Shown here piece after piece: positions 46,017 to 55,798 of a stretch of 64,000 nucleotides of DNA. A program made the translations under genes and the position numbers. Below the pieces are notes generated by a model, which was given only the letters and a program-made list of their open reading frames with translations, had not been told where the DNA came from and searched no databases. Source of the DNA: Pirellulaceae bacterium (lineage in GTDB: Bacteria > Planctomycetota > Planctomycetia > Pirellulales > Pirellulaceae). The stretch spans positions 434,001-498,000 of the forward strand of contig JAHBXT010000003.1 in the NCBI GenBank assembly GCA_019636385.1, written 5' to 3'. Each line of letters opens with the position of its first letter. Position 1 is the first letter of the stretch.

Positions 46017-47645
46017 TCACTGTTGGTTAATGATCAAAATGCGCTGTTCTGTGGGTTGAGCAGCTTGCGTTGGCGTAATCCAGAAAAGCTGCGCTGATAA
46101 TTCGGGTTGACTGTCGAGTAATCGCTGCAATTCCTGGTTAGTCAAAAACAGCACGCGACTGGCAACATCCGCCTGCTCTGTGACGCCGGGTTGTAACTGG
46201 ACGCTTTCAGCCCAAGTCGCTAGTACTCGTTGCTGCGAATTGGGGACCGCTAGAACTGCGATGGGAACAGCCTCATCGCTTGCTTTTGATTGCGTATTCG
46301 CTGGGGTGTTATCCGCTTCCGCGAAGGCGGGGTTTTGAGGTGGAGAGCTTAACTGCCGCCGAAGCGGTGTCAGCACATCGTTTGACTGAATTTGCGAGGC
46401 AACGGAACTTTCACTCCAGTTAGCTGAACGGTGCCAGGTCGCGTTTCCGCGACGAGCTCGATTGCCAACTCGGCTCCTGTCATCGACTTGTGATGTCTCA
46501 TTTGATGTCTGGCTTTGGTCCTGATTAGATTGAGCAATGGTTTGTGGCGCGGCCTGCGCTGGCGGTGCCAGTGCCTCAGCAGTCGCATCCAGCATTTTCG
46601 AGTACCGGTTAGCGTTGGATTCAGCGGCGATGTCGGCAAGCTCAGAGTACGCTAGAGCGTCCCCAAAACCAGGAGCAGGAGTATTGAGAATTTTGTGGTC
46701 TGCTTGCGGGCGTGCTAATTTGCTTGTAGCAGAAGGTGTTTCAGAGCCTGCTGACATCGGGACCGGTGCCCTTAGTGCGCTGTCAGCTGCTAACACCCGC
46801 GCGGTATTGTTCGATGGTGTCGCATCGAAAGCAACATCCGCCTGCGCCATCGAAGTTTCTGCAGCCCGCAATTCCGACTCACGGGCAGCCGATGATTCTT
46901 GTTTGGCCAGTTCAATACCGTTTCGCGGACGGGATATCATCAACAGCCCACCGACGATAATCGAAATGCCAATCAAGCTAGCGGCGATTGTCAACGGCCA
47001 GCGCCGAGTGATAAGTGTGCCGCTAGTAAAATCGGACGGTGGACGGTGAGTTGCGATATCGAGATGAGCCACTGCGAACATCTCTTCGGCGCATGGGTCT
47101 TGGTTAACCTCGACAAAATCGTCTTGAGGCTGTTCTCCCACGATTTCTTGTTCTACTGGGTTATCAGACTGAGCTTGCGCGGCAGTGTTTTGATTGCCAG
47201 CCTCCAGCTGTCCTGGAGTATCGGTCTTAGTCTCAGGTTCAGGCTGTGATGCGGCATCAAGACTCTCGACCGATAAGTGACTCTCTGGGCGGTCGGATTG
47301 CATTGGTGTGATTGAAAGCGCATCGCGGAGTGGTTGTGCGTCTGCCGCTCCCTCCAAGCCGTCATCCAGTTCTGAGGCGAAAGTCCGAAAGTTGCTCGGA
47401 GCATCTTCTGCCGAGTTCATGGGTTGGGCTGTGGGACTTATGGCGGCAGATGGCTGCGGAAATTGCGGCAATTGTCCGACCATCGCACGGCCGGCCTTCA
47501 GCTCCTTCAAGAGTTCCGCGAGTTCAGGGGAGGATGCTAGAGCCTGTTCGACCTTTTGGCTTTGTTCGCGGCTAAGCTGCCGATCCAGATAGGCCGTTAG
47601 CCAGTCTTCAGGAAAACCTTGCGGAAGAATTCGAATGTGATTCAT
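46017..47645 (-). CDS. Anti-sigma factor of an ECF pair, long periplasmic part
   Basis: 542 residues. It starts 4 bp inside the sigma-factor gene (ATGA overlap). The N-terminus (about 10-60, DWLTAYLDRQLSREQSQKVE) is the helical anti-sigma domain with no zinc motif HxxxCxxC visible. A 150-residue Gln/Ser/Asp-rich linker follows, then a single membrane segment at 216-237 (LTIAASLIGISIIVGGLLMI). The remaining 300 residues are low complexity with a small structured end (SRVLFLTNQELQRLLDSQPE). It should hold the sigma factor at the membrane until an envelope signal; the signal is unknown. Confidence 0.8.
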   Translation of the reverse strand: MNHIRILPQGFPEDWLTAYLDRQLSREQSQKVEQALASSPELAELLKELKAGRAMVGQLPQFPQPSAAISPTAQPMNSAEDAPSNFRTFASELDDGLEGAADAQPLRDALSITPMQSDRPESHLSVESLDAASQPEPETKTDTPGQLEAGNQNTAAQAQSDNPVEQEIVGEQPQDDFVEVNQDPCAEEMFAVAHLDIATHRPPSDFTSGTLITRRWPLTIAASLIGISIIVGGLLMISRPRNGIELAKQESSAARESELRAAETSMAQADVAFDATPSNNTARVLAADSALRAPVPMSAGSETPSATSKLARPQADHKILNTPAPGFGDALAYSELADIAAESNANRYSKMLDATAEALAPPAQAAPQTIAQSNQDQSQTSNETSQVDDRSRVGNRARRGNATWHRSANWSESSVASQIQSNDVLTPLRRQLSSPPQNPAFAEADNTPANTQSKASDEAVPIAVLAVPNSQQRVLATWAESVQLQPGVTEQADVASRVLFLTNQELQRLLDSQPELSAQLFWITPTQAAQPTEQRILIINQQ

Positions 47646-48217
47646 GGATCCTCCGATATGCCAAGTTGCGCGGAACGCTGCTGGAGAATCTGCTTCAATT
47701 CCATTCTGGCACGGTGTAACCGGCTGCGTACGGTGCCTATCGGTATCTTGAGGATTTGCGAGATTGTATCGTAATCCATATCCTCAAAGTCCCTAAGCAG
47801 CAGGATGACCCGTCGCTGTTCGTCTAACAGTTCCAGCGCCTGGCGAACAACGGTTTGCGTTTCCGACAACTCGATTGCTTCGCTACTAGCACCGTCGGTT
47901 CCTAACCGGTCAATCACGGCATCATAGCCTACTCGACCAAGCTGGCTTTCCACACGACGATGGCGACGATAGCTGAACATCAGATTCAGTCCGATCCGCG
48001 ATAGCCATGTGAAAAACTGGCACTGACCAGCGAACAACCCAAGCTTTCGGTAGGCTCGAAAAAAGGCTTCTTGGCCGATATCTTCGGCCAGTTCCCGATC
48101 TCCGCAGGCGTGCCATAACAATCCTAGCAGTCGCCGCTGGTACCGGCTGACTAATTCGTCGAACTGGTCCGCGTCGCCAGCTAGAACGGCGTCGATAATT
48201 TCCTGGTCGCTCGGCAT
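47642..48217 (-). CDS. ECF-family RNA polymerase sigma factor
   Basis: 191 residues, ATG 48217. Region 2 (about 25-95) has FDELVSRYQRRLLGLLWHAC, ELAEDIGQEAFFRAYRK and FFTWLSRIGLNLMFSYRRHR. Region 4 (about 125-180) has LELLDEQRRVILLLRDFEDM and YDTISQILKIPIGTVRSRLH. No region 1 or 3. It should direct transcription of an envelope-stress-type regulon and is coupled to its anti-sigma partner. The target promoter is not known. Confidence 0.95.
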   Translation of the reverse strand: MPSDQEIIDAVLAGDADQFDELVSRYQRRLLGLLWHACGDRELAEDIGQEAFFRAYRKLGLFAGQCQFFTWLSRIGLNLMFSYRRHRRVESQLGRVGYDAVIDRLGTDGASSEAIELSETQTVVRQALELLDEQRRVILLLRDFEDMDYDTISQILKIPIGTVRSRLHRARMELKQILQQRSAQLGISEDP

Positions 48218-48356
48218 CCGTGGTGTTGACTGAATTGGCGCTAGAGGTGGTAGACGATCGCCTGGCTTGGGCAGTTCCCAATAGAACGCTACATGAAGCG
48301 CAATAGTTTTGACAGGCGATACCTAAGTGTAACAGCTGGCTAACAAGCGCCGGTCG

Positions 48357-48797
48357 CTAATTCTGGTCTAAAGATACCGGCCAGCGTGCGTTTTGCGGCT
48401 CAGACGCGAGTCGATAGTAGCAGACATTGGTCTCACCAAGCTGCCAGCTATAGAAGGCCTCCTGGGAATTAATCTGGGTTGGAAATTCAATCAGGCCGTT
48501 CTCGGGCTGGCGCAGGAATATTCCTAGAGACTCTAGTTCCTCGCGATATCGCCAGATTTGATCATATTGGGCCTGCAGATCCGCGCGGCTTTCGGCCATT
48601 TCGTCGTCGTACATTCGACCTGCGCCACGGCTGCCTTTGCGCAGTAGACGATGAAGTTCGACGCGGCGCGAGGTAACGTCACGAAAAACGCCGCAGATGT
48701 CCGAAACGATCGACCGGACCAAAGGCAACATCGCGGTCGCCTGGTCAAGCGTAAATCGCTTGGTAATGGTTTGCGGTGAGGTCATGTCGTTGATCAT
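48357..48797 (-). CDS. DUF2203 family protein
   Basis: 146 residues from the ATG at 48797; ATG 48785 is an alternative and neither has a good ribosome-binding site. It matches DUF2203: RFTLDQATAMLPLVRSI, a helical middle part with ESRADLQAQYDQIWRYREEL and LESLGIFLRQPENGLIEFPT, and an end with YSWQLGETNVCYYR. The family is small, cytosolic and of unknown function. Located upstream of the sigma gene on the same strand but separated by about 140 bp. Confidence 0.85.
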   Translation of the reverse strand: MINDMTSPQTITKRFTLDQATAMLPLVRSIVSDICGVFRDVTSRRVELHRLLRKGSRGAGRMYDDEMAESRADLQAQYDQIWRYREELESLGIFLRQPENGLIEFPTQINSQEAFYSWQLGETNVCYYRLASEPQNARWPVSLDQN

Positions 48798-49247
48798 CGC
48801 GTGGACTCTACTAATTCGTCCTGTTCGATCCGTGACCGGCAATCCTAATTCAACCTTAGCATCTGCAAGCGCATAGCAACACTAAGAAAGCGCCAACGAG
48901 TGACGGTTTCCGCAATTGCTTTAGCTAGCTGGTGTGACAAGCTGTTTAAGGCAAAAGTTCCCAATTCGTAGCTCAACTAGGAAACACTACCTATAGTACC
49001 TGTACGCACCAGGCAAGCGCCTGGGTCTGTTCATCGGCAAACATTCTTTACAAACATCATAATCCCACAAGTAGTTTTGGCAGTCTGTGGGGTGCCCAGA
49101 ACTAAGCAGCTGCGGCAGTGGATTTTCGCAAGTCGTTGCTAACAAAAGGCTTGCACGTTTCCCTGGAATCAGATATTTCTTTCCGTCGGGCCAAAATCCT
49201 GGCAGCAAAATCCAGACCAAAGTGACTGAATAGGCTAGTTGAAGCCG
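48798..49247. other. Intergenic region between the DUF2203 gene and sixA
   Basis: No gene supported. A 6-bp hairpin CCAGGC/GCCTGG lies at 49009-49024 without a T-run on either strand. It should hold the DUF2203 promoter and the end of sixA. Confidence 0.5.
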
Positions 49248-49769
49248 TTACTCGTCCAACTCCTTGGGGCGATAGGCATGCTTGAAGATCCACTTAGACC
49301 TAACCTGATCGCCAGGTAGCGACAGAATATCTTGCCACCGGTTCACAGTCACCTCGAAGAGAGCCGCGCAGGCCGTCGGAAACTCGATCGGCCTACCCGC
49401 CAGAGAGCTTGCCAAGTCCTCCATTCCAGGGTTATGTCCTATCACCAGCAGGTGCTGCCAACATTCGTCGGCTTGTGAAATCTGTCTCAGAATCTGACCG
49501 GGAGTCGCCAGATAGAGTCCTTGACAGTATACGATCTCAGGATCGAGGCGCTGCCACTCTTGTCGCATCAATTCGAGCGTCTGCCGTACTCGACAAGCCG
49601 TGCTGGCCAGCACGGCATCCACTGTAATCTGCAGTTTCTCTAGGTGTCTTCCCATCTGCCCGGCGGCGCGACGTCCACGCGAGTTCAACGGTCGATCGTG
49701 ATCGCTAGTGACACCGCTCTTCCAGTCACTCTTGGCATGACGCATTAAGATGACGATTCGTGGCTGCAT
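49248..49769 (-). CDS. sixA: Phosphohistidine phosphatase SixA family
   Basis: 173 residues from the ATG at 49769. The histidine-phosphatase motif MRHAKSDW (R10, H11) is near the start, DHDRPLNSRGRRAAGQMG follows, and the second catalytic His is in VIGHNPGMEDLA. SixA-type proteins dephosphorylate histidine residues (ArcB HPt or the PTS-Ntr carrier NPr). The exact target here is unknown. The frame extends to 49865 but the upstream part does not look like the family. Confidence 0.88.
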   Translation of the reverse strand: MQPRIVILMRHAKSDWKSGVTSDHDRPLNSRGRRAAGQMGRHLEKLQITVDAVLASTACRVRQTLELMRQEWQRLDPEIVYCQGLYLATPGQILRQISQADECWQHLLVIGHNPGMEDLASSLAGRPIEFPTACAALFEVTVNRWQDILSLPGDQVRSKWIFKHAYRPKELDE

Positions 49770-49918
49770 GTGGCGGCTCAAGGAGTCTGGTGAGGGCTGG
49801 AGAATGCCGGGGGGCTGGTATTCTTCTTTTCCGGTAGGCAGCGTAGGATAGTACTGCAACAGCAAGCGGCTTCAATCGGCCGAAGACCAGAACCACGCGA
49901 ATTTCAGGGAGATAATCG

Positions 49919-51658
49919 ATGGGCCATGCACTTGGATGGTTGAGTAGCACACTTGGCCTGGAAAGCGCTGCGCGACGCGCAGGTCTTGGCCTACTAACGC
50001 TGATGATGGCTGCTTCCTTAACTGCAGGGCTGGCTACGGCTCAGGATGCCGGCCAAGCCAAGCTGGACGAAGCCACGGCTCGCAAGTTGAACGCCAATAG
50101 CCAAGCGGACTTGGCCAAAGTGGTCGAATTGTGCGAACAGGCGCTGGAGGCTGGGCTGGACGAAGTCAGTACCCAATTGGCCAAGGGTATGATCGCCGCT
50201 TCATCGTTACAACGGGCGCAGCTCTTGCTGCAGCAACTGCCCAAGGTCGTCAACAACGCCAGCGCGCTGCGCAATTTGACTATGAATATGCGAGCTGATC
50301 TGGAAAAGGCCATTTCCTACAACGATAAACTAGCCGAAGCGCACATGCTGCTGGCCCGATTAGAGACGTTGCCTGGCGGCAGCCGAGATCGGGCACTGAA
50401 TCACATGAATTTGGCTATCGAAGCACTGCAAGATAAACCAGTCGATCAATCTGCTGCCTACCTGTTGCGGGCTGGCTTGCGTTCGAGTAACGACGACAAA
50501 ATTGCCGATATTTCAAAGGCTCTCGAATTGGACCCGACCAACAAAGACGCCTGGCAGGCCAAGATCGCTCTGCAACTAGCGTCGCGCAAATTCGAGGAGG
50601 CACGCCAAGATGCCGAAAAACTGCTGGCTGACGACGAAAGCAACGACTTCGCATTTCAAGTTGTCGTCGAGACATTGATCGAAATGGGGCGGCTGGATGA
50701 GGTGCACGAGATACTGTCCAAACGCATCGAAAAACAGCCCGAAAACGGGGACTACTATCGTTGGCGCGGCAGATTGGAAATGAGCCGCGATCGTAACGAC
50801 GAGGCGATCTCTGATTTTTCAAAAGCGATTGAACTCAATCCGCGAGATTTCGAAGCTCTGCTATTCCGAGGTCAAATCTACTTCGGCCAGGAACAGATCG
50901 ATAAGGCCAGTCGCGATGTCAGCGATTCGTTACTCATCGAACCAGACTCTTCGCTTGGCGTCTTGTTGCGTGCCCATGTGTCAGCGCGACAGAAGCGATA
51001 TGCAGATGCCATCAAAGACATGGAAATGTTGGTTCGACATAATCCCAGTAATCTCGGTTGGATTATGCAATTGGCGTCGTTCTACCAGTTGGACAACCGG
51101 CCCCGACTGGCTATCCAGTTATTAGACCAACTGCTGGCCGAGAACAATAAAGAGTGGCGCGCCATGCGAACGCGCGGTGACGCCAAGCTGGCCATCAGCC
51201 AGCACCATGAAGCTGCTGAGGACTATCGTCGGGCGGTGCGCATCGCGGAGGCTTCTAAGGACGATCCGAATCTAAAAGGCGACGTCAAGGACCTGATGCT
51301 TGAGCTGAGTGGGCTCTACAACAACCTTTCCTGGCTGCTATCAACATCGCCTAAAGATGATCTCCGCAATGGAGCAGAGTCGCTTGAGTTAGCCCTCAAG
51401 GCCTGTGAGGCCACTGAATACAAAGAAGCGCACATCCTGAGCACACTGGCTGCCGCCTACGCGGAAACAGGCGACTTCGAAAACGCTCGACAGTGGGCTA
51501 GCAAAGCAGTCGAATTGGGGCGCGAATCCAAGCACGATCAGATCGACCAGTTAGAGAAGGAGCTGGAATCCTACCAACAGAACAAACCGTGGCGCGAAGA
51601 GCAATCTACTGAAGAAAACAAGAAGCCGCTGTCCGCTGCCGAAGCTATCGATACCTAA
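49919..51658 (+). CDS. Secreted TPR-repeat protein (large)
   Basis: 579 residues, AGGGA upstream of the ATG. The N-terminal segment (about 20-42, LGLLTLMMAASLTAGLATAQ) looks like a signal peptide. At least eight TPR-like units follow; clear ones are ALELDPTNKDAWQAKIALQL, DYYRWRGRLEMSRDRNDEAI and AIELNPRDFEALLFRGQIYF. The end is Lys/Glu-rich. It probably acts as a periplasmic scaffold. It is convergent with pheT, which lies on the other strand. Confidence 0.85.
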   Translation: MGHALGWLSSTLGLESAARRAGLGLLTLMMAASLTAGLATAQDAGQAKLDEATARKLNANSQADLAKVVELCEQALEAGLDEVSTQLAKGMIAASSLQRAQLLLQQLPKVVNNASALRNLTMNMRADLEKAISYNDKLAEAHMLLARLETLPGGSRDRALNHMNLAIEALQDKPVDQSAAYLLRAGLRSSNDDKIADISKALELDPTNKDAWQAKIALQLASRKFEEARQDAEKLLADDESNDFAFQVVVETLIEMGRLDEVHEILSKRIEKQPENGDYYRWRGRLEMSRDRNDEAISDFSKAIELNPRDFEALLFRGQIYFGQEQIDKASRDVSDSLLIEPDSSLGVLLRAHVSARQKRYADAIKDMEMLVRHNPSNLGWIMQLASFYQLDNRPRLAIQLLDQLLAENNKEWRAMRTRGDAKLAISQHHEAAEDYRRAVRIAEASKDDPNLKGDVKDLMLELSGLYNNLSWLLSTSPKDDLRNGAESLELALKACEATEYKEAHILSTLAAAYAETGDFENARQWASKAVELGRESKHDQIDQLEKELESYQQNKPWREEQSTEENKKPLSAAEAIDT

Positions 51659-51762
51659 TTCAATTTAGTTTCGTTCGCCAGTACATGGATCGCCAGGCCG
51701 GTAGACCGTTTTTACATTGTCGTCACGGAAGCTATTGAGTTTTTCGATTTGACGGAATGCCA

Positions 51763-53796
51763 CTAACCTAACAGCTTGGCTCCGTATTGTTGGCCACAGG
51801 CCGCAACAACGCTGGCTACGGCACTATCGACCTCTTCACCGGTCAGCGTGCGCTGCATGTCCTGAAAGCTCAACGACAACAGCACTCGCTTCTTGTCCGC
51901 TCCGTCTTTCTTGCTGTCGCGATACGTTTCCCTATAGGTCACTCGCTGCAAATGATTTCCACCCTGGCTGCGGCAGGTCCGTTGCAGATCATCCCAGCGC
52001 AGCGCTTCGTCGACGATAAAATTCAGATCACGCTCGATGGCTGGGAACAGGCTGTACGGCACCGCTCGACGCACTTCAACTAAACAATTCACCAGGCCGC
52101 CAACATCCAGCTCGGCAGCCGCGCAAGCACCGTCCAAGTCATGAGCCTTGAGCATGGCAGCGCTTACCAGTCCTAACCAGCCCAGCAATTGCCCATCCAA
52201 CTCCAATCGCTGCAAGGTACCCGGCGCAAACATGGGATGGTCGGCAGTTGCCCAGATGGTACGTTGTCCACCGCCCAAATTATCCAAGATAGCTTCCACA
52301 ATACCCTTGATTTGTCGCAAGTCACCAGCCGTTACCAAGCCTAGTGCAGGCAGTTCGCGAGGCAAGTGACCAGGGTTTGGGTCGGGCAAGACTATATTGG
52401 CGATTTCATACAACTGAGCATTGCGAATAGACTGAGCCTGATTCGCCTGCCGCGCGGCCAGTAGGCTGGGTAGCAGACTACGCCGCAACATCCGTGCGCC
52501 CTCCAAAAGCGGTGTTTCGGTCGCGAGCGGAGCTTGGTCTGTCCACGGGCTGCCGTGTGATTCCAGCCGGTCCTGCACCACGCTGGGCGTCATGGCCTCG
52601 TCAATACCATAGGCGCTCAGTACATGGCGAATCTTAACCACCGCCAAATCCTTCGGACGTGGCTGAGCTACTGACATGGGAACTTGCGCGTCCTCAGGTA
52701 TGCGATCATAGCCATGAATTCTGGCGATTTCTTCGATCAAGTCCACTTCGCGCGATACGTCTCCGCGCCAACTAGGCGCTGTAACTAACAGTTCTCCATC
52801 ACTGCTATCGCTCTGCTGCGCAATTCGACACCCAAGAGCCGACAAGATGCTCGCAACCCGACTACGATCAATTTCAATCCCCAGCAATCGCGGAATCTGA
52901 TTCAGGCGCAATCGAATGGCCGCAGGAGTACTCGGGGCTTGGCCAGTAGAAACGCTGTCTGATTCCAAGCTGCCTCCGGCAATCTGCAAAATCAGCTCGC
53001 AGCAACGTCGGCTAGCCCAATCGGTCCCCATGGGATCAGGCCGCCGCTCGAACCGGAACGACGAGGGGCTGTGAAGCTTCAACTGGCGAGCCGCACGGCG
53101 AATCGCCAACGGCTGAAACAATGCGGCCTCAATCAACAGATCAGTGGTTTGGGACGAAATCTCACTTTCGGCTCCTCCCATGATACCCCCCAGAGCCACT
53201 GGCCGCTGAGCGTCTGCAATCACCACCATTGTCTGGTCCAGGCTGTAGGTACGATGGTCGATGGCGATGAATTGTTCCCCGGGACTGGCCGGTCGAACGA
53301 CGATCTTTCCACCTCGGATTTGCTTCAAATCAAAAGCGTGTAATGGCTGGCCGCATTCGAACATCACATAGTTCGTAATATCCACGACGTTGTTGACGCT
53401 CTTGACGCCAATGGCCTCCAAACGCTGCACCAACCAACTGGGGCTGGGGCCGATCTGGACGCCACGAATCACGCGTGCAATGTAACGAGTACACGCCTCG
53501 GGAAATTCATTTTCGATTCGAATTGACAGACGACAGGACGTTAAGCCACCAAGCGGCTGAGGCTCAGGCACGCGCAAACTGCGATCCAGCAACACGGCCG
53601 CCTCGCGGGCCACGCCGATGTGTCCCAGGCAATCGCCGCGATTGCTGGTTACCTCCAAGTCAATCACCGTGTCTTTGCCAACCGCCAGCGTTTGCTCGTG
53701 ATTCAGTCCAGACATGGCAAAACGACTGGCCAAATCATCCGCTGTGATTCCGGACAGATCGACATAATCATTCAACCATTGCCAGCTTACAAGCAT
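51763..53796 (-). CDS. pheT: Phenylalanine-tRNA ligase beta subunit, lacking the N-terminal tRNA-binding domain
   Basis: 677 residues from the ATG at 53796 (MLVSWQWLNDYV). The bacterial enzyme is about 790-800 residues; here the start runs directly from DDLASRFAMSGLNHEQ into DLEVTSNRGDCLGHIGVARE, skipping the ~110-residue EMAP-II-like domain. The later parts are normal: the B3/B4 editing region with MFECGQPLHAFDLKQI, the B5 fold with PRLLGIEIDRSRVASIL, a synthetase-like core and the FDX-ACB end (LFPAIERDLNFIVDEALRW). It lies 158 bp after pheS on the same strand. Confidence 0.95.
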   Translation of the reverse strand: MLVSWQWLNDYVDLSGITADDLASRFAMSGLNHEQTLAVGKDTVIDLEVTSNRGDCLGHIGVAREAAVLLDRSLRVPEPQPLGGLTSCRLSIRIENEFPEACTRYIARVIRGVQIGPSPSWLVQRLEAIGVKSVNNVVDITNYVMFECGQPLHAFDLKQIRGGKIVVRPASPGEQFIAIDHRTYSLDQTMVVIADAQRPVALGGIMGGAESEISSQTTDLLIEAALFQPLAIRRAARQLKLHSPSSFRFERRPDPMGTDWASRRCCELILQIAGGSLESDSVSTGQAPSTPAAIRLRLNQIPRLLGIEIDRSRVASILSALGCRIAQQSDSSDGELLVTAPSWRGDVSREVDLIEEIARIHGYDRIPEDAQVPMSVAQPRPKDLAVVKIRHVLSAYGIDEAMTPSVVQDRLESHGSPWTDQAPLATETPLLEGARMLRRSLLPSLLAARQANQAQSIRNAQLYEIANIVLPDPNPGHLPRELPALGLVTAGDLRQIKGIVEAILDNLGGGQRTIWATADHPMFAPGTLQRLELDGQLLGWLGLVSAAMLKAHDLDGACAAAELDVGGLVNCLVEVRRAVPYSLFPAIERDLNFIVDEALRWDDLQRTCRSQGGNHLQRVTYRETYRDSKKDGADKKRVLLSLSFQDMQRTLTGEEVDSAVASVVAACGQQYGAKLLG

Positions 53797-53954
53797 CGCC
53801 AAAAATCTCGTTAGTTCAAGGTTTCGTAGGGTGGGACAGGCAAGCCAAATCTAGAGGATCTGCTACTTCACCAAAAGTTGTGAAAACCCTTCATCGGACT
53901 GGGGCCACCAATAGTTCGGCTTGCACCCCCCAGTCGCTGGAGGTCCGATTTACG

Positions 53955-55052
53955 TCACGAAAACTGATGCAAGAATCGCAGGTCACCCCGAAACAGGTCG
54001 CGAATATCTTCCACGCCGTGACGCCGCATACATAGCCGTTCGACGCCCAGTCCAAACGCCAATCCGGTGACCTCTTCTGGATCATAGCCGACTGTGGTTA
54101 GCACATTAGGATCGACCATCCCGGCACCGCCGAACTCGACCCAACTGTCATTCCACAGATAATCCACTTCTACGCTTGGCTCGGTAAATGGAAAAAAACT
54201 GGGGCGAAAGCGAATGTGCACATCCTTGCCTAAGTAGCTGGTGGCAAACATCCGCAATACACTTTTGAGATGAGCCATCGTGACGCCACGATCGACCCAC
54301 AGTCCCTCCATCTGATGAAACATCGGAAAATGCGTCCGGTCTGCCTCGTCGGGACGGTACACACGCCCGAGCGAAATGACGCGAATCGGCGGCCGCGATT
54401 GCTCCATGACCCGAATTTGTACCGTGCTGGTTTGGCTCCGCAATAATCGAGCTGACTCGGCACTGGCATCCACGCTCCGTCCGGCTACCGACAGGTAGAA
54501 GTTGTCCAGAGGATCACGGGCCGGATGATCTTCGGGGATGTTCAGGGCGATGAAGTTATGCCATGAGTCTTCAACCTCGGGGCCTTCGACAGGCGAAAAC
54601 CCCAGCCGCCCCATGATCTCTTGCAGATGCTGGATCGTCTGGGTGATCGGATGCGTCGTCCCAAGGTGTCGTTGCAGCCCAGGTAACGTGGGGTCCAATA
54701 TCGGACCCCGTGCCGCTATCGACCCGCCGCCACCCACGACAAACGATCCACACGCGGCACCTGAGGCGAACCGCTGCGAAGCACTATCCAATGCCGACTC
54801 AATGCGCGCCTTGGCATCATTCAGGCATTTACCACCAGCCGGCTTGTCGGCAGTGGCCAGTCCGCCCAGTTCTTTTTGAATTGCCTTGAGCTTGCCGCTA
54901 CGCGCCCCGGCGAACTCGACCCGCGCCGCCTCGAAGGCATCACGATCGGCTGCCGCCGCAAACGCTTGCTCGGCCTGCGTGGCCAGCAATTCAAGCTGCT
55001 GGACGAACTGTGCTAAATCCACTTTGCGATTTCCAATGGTAGCTAGATTCAA
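53955..55052 (-). CDS. pheS: Phenylalanine-tRNA ligase alpha subunit
   Basis: 365 residues. It has an N-terminal coiled coil (about 15-100), then the class II core: HPITQTIQHLQEIMGRLGF, motif 2 FPMFHQMEGLWVD, and motif 3 FGLGVERLCMRRHGVEDIRD at the end, with EFGGAGMVDPNVL before it. It catalyses Phe activation together with PheT. It lies 20 bp after rplT, consistent with the common rpmI-rplT-pheST order. Confidence 0.96.
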   Translation of the reverse strand: MNLATIGNRKVDLAQFVQQLELLATQAEQAFAAAADRDAFEAARVEFAGARSGKLKAIQKELGGLATADKPAGGKCLNDAKARIESALDSASQRFASGAACGSFVVGGGGSIAARGPILDPTLPGLQRHLGTTHPITQTIQHLQEIMGRLGFSPVEGPEVEDSWHNFIALNIPEDHPARDPLDNFYLSVAGRSVDASAESARLLRSQTSTVQIRVMEQSRPPIRVISLGRVYRPDEADRTHFPMFHQMEGLWVDRGVTMAHLKSVLRMFATSYLGKDVHIRFRPSFFPFTEPSVEVDYLWNDSWVEFGGAGMVDPNVLTTVGYDPEEVTGLAFGLGVERLCMRRHGVEDIRDLFRGDLRFLHQFS

Positions 55053-55072
55053 TGGTAGCCAGCCAAGGAATC

Positions 55073-55429
55073 CTAGGCGGCCAAAGCAGCTTTGACTTTC
55101 TCAACGACGCTGGAAAAACCGGCCGGATCGTTAATCGCCATTTCGGAAAGCTGCTTGCGGTCCAGGGTTATGCTCGCCAACGTTAAGCCGTGGATGAATT
55201 GGCTGTAACGCATGCCATGCTCTTGGCATGCGGCGCTCAGCCGAATGATCCACAGTTGGCGGAACTGACGGCGTCGGACGCGACGATCGCGATAAGCGAA
55301 TGCACCAGCACGTAGCAGTGTCTCTTTTCGAGATCGCAACAGCTTGCGACGACCACTAACGTAACCCTTGGCGCGTTTGAGAAGCCGTTTCTTGGCTTGT
55401 GTCCGCGCCGCACCTTTTCTGGTTCTCAT
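55073..55429 (-). CDS. rplT: 50S ribosomal protein L20
   Basis: 118 residues, normal length. It begins [20 protein letters not shown] and has [19 protein letters not shown] and [18 protein letters not shown], as in other L20 proteins. It binds 23S rRNA in early assembly and in some bacteria autoregulates its operon. No obvious leader structure of that type was recognised in the 165-bp gap to rpmI. Confidence 0.97.
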   Translation of the reverse strand: MRTRKGAARTQAKKRLLKRAKGYVSGRRKLLRSRKETLLRAGAFAYRDRRVRRRQFRQLWIIRLSAACQEHGMRYSQFIHGLTLASITLDRKQLSEMAINDPAGFSSVVEKVKAALAA

Positions 55430-55594
55430 CGGAGAATCCTTGAAAAATTGTATACCTCAGGTCGCTATGCATTGCCCTGACCGTGTCGGGCAAGTCGGCG
55501 GCTCGCTTATGCGTTAGCGTTGAAACCCAGGTAACTTGACTAAAAACTGCCGCAGTTCATTTCGTATTTCAGACGGCTGCGCCCCGAGCGCAGG

Positions 55595-55798
55595 TCAGTA
55601 ACTATTTCCTCGCAAGCAATCCAGAACCGCTCTTGTCGAAGCATCTGCAGTAACACGCGTGCCTCGCAGATTGCGCCGCCGCTTCTTGCTAACGCGAACA
55701 GCTAAGTGACTGGTACCAGCTCCGCGATGTTTCACTTTGCCCTTGGCTGTGACACGAAATCTCTTCTTCGTTGCCTTGTGGGTCTTCATCTTGTGCAT
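55595..55798 (-). CDS. rpmI: 50S ribosomal protein L35
   Basis: 67 residues starting MHKMKTHKATKKRFRVTAKG, then RGAGTSHLAVRVSKKRRRNL, the standard L35 pattern. It is a small basic ribosomal protein. The upstream 276 bp to the next gene carry no infC, which usually precedes rpmI in many bacteria. Confidence 0.97.
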   Translation of the reverse strand: MHKMKTHKATKKRFRVTAKGKVKHRGAGTSHLAVRVSKKRRRNLRGTRVTADASTRAVLDCLRGNSY

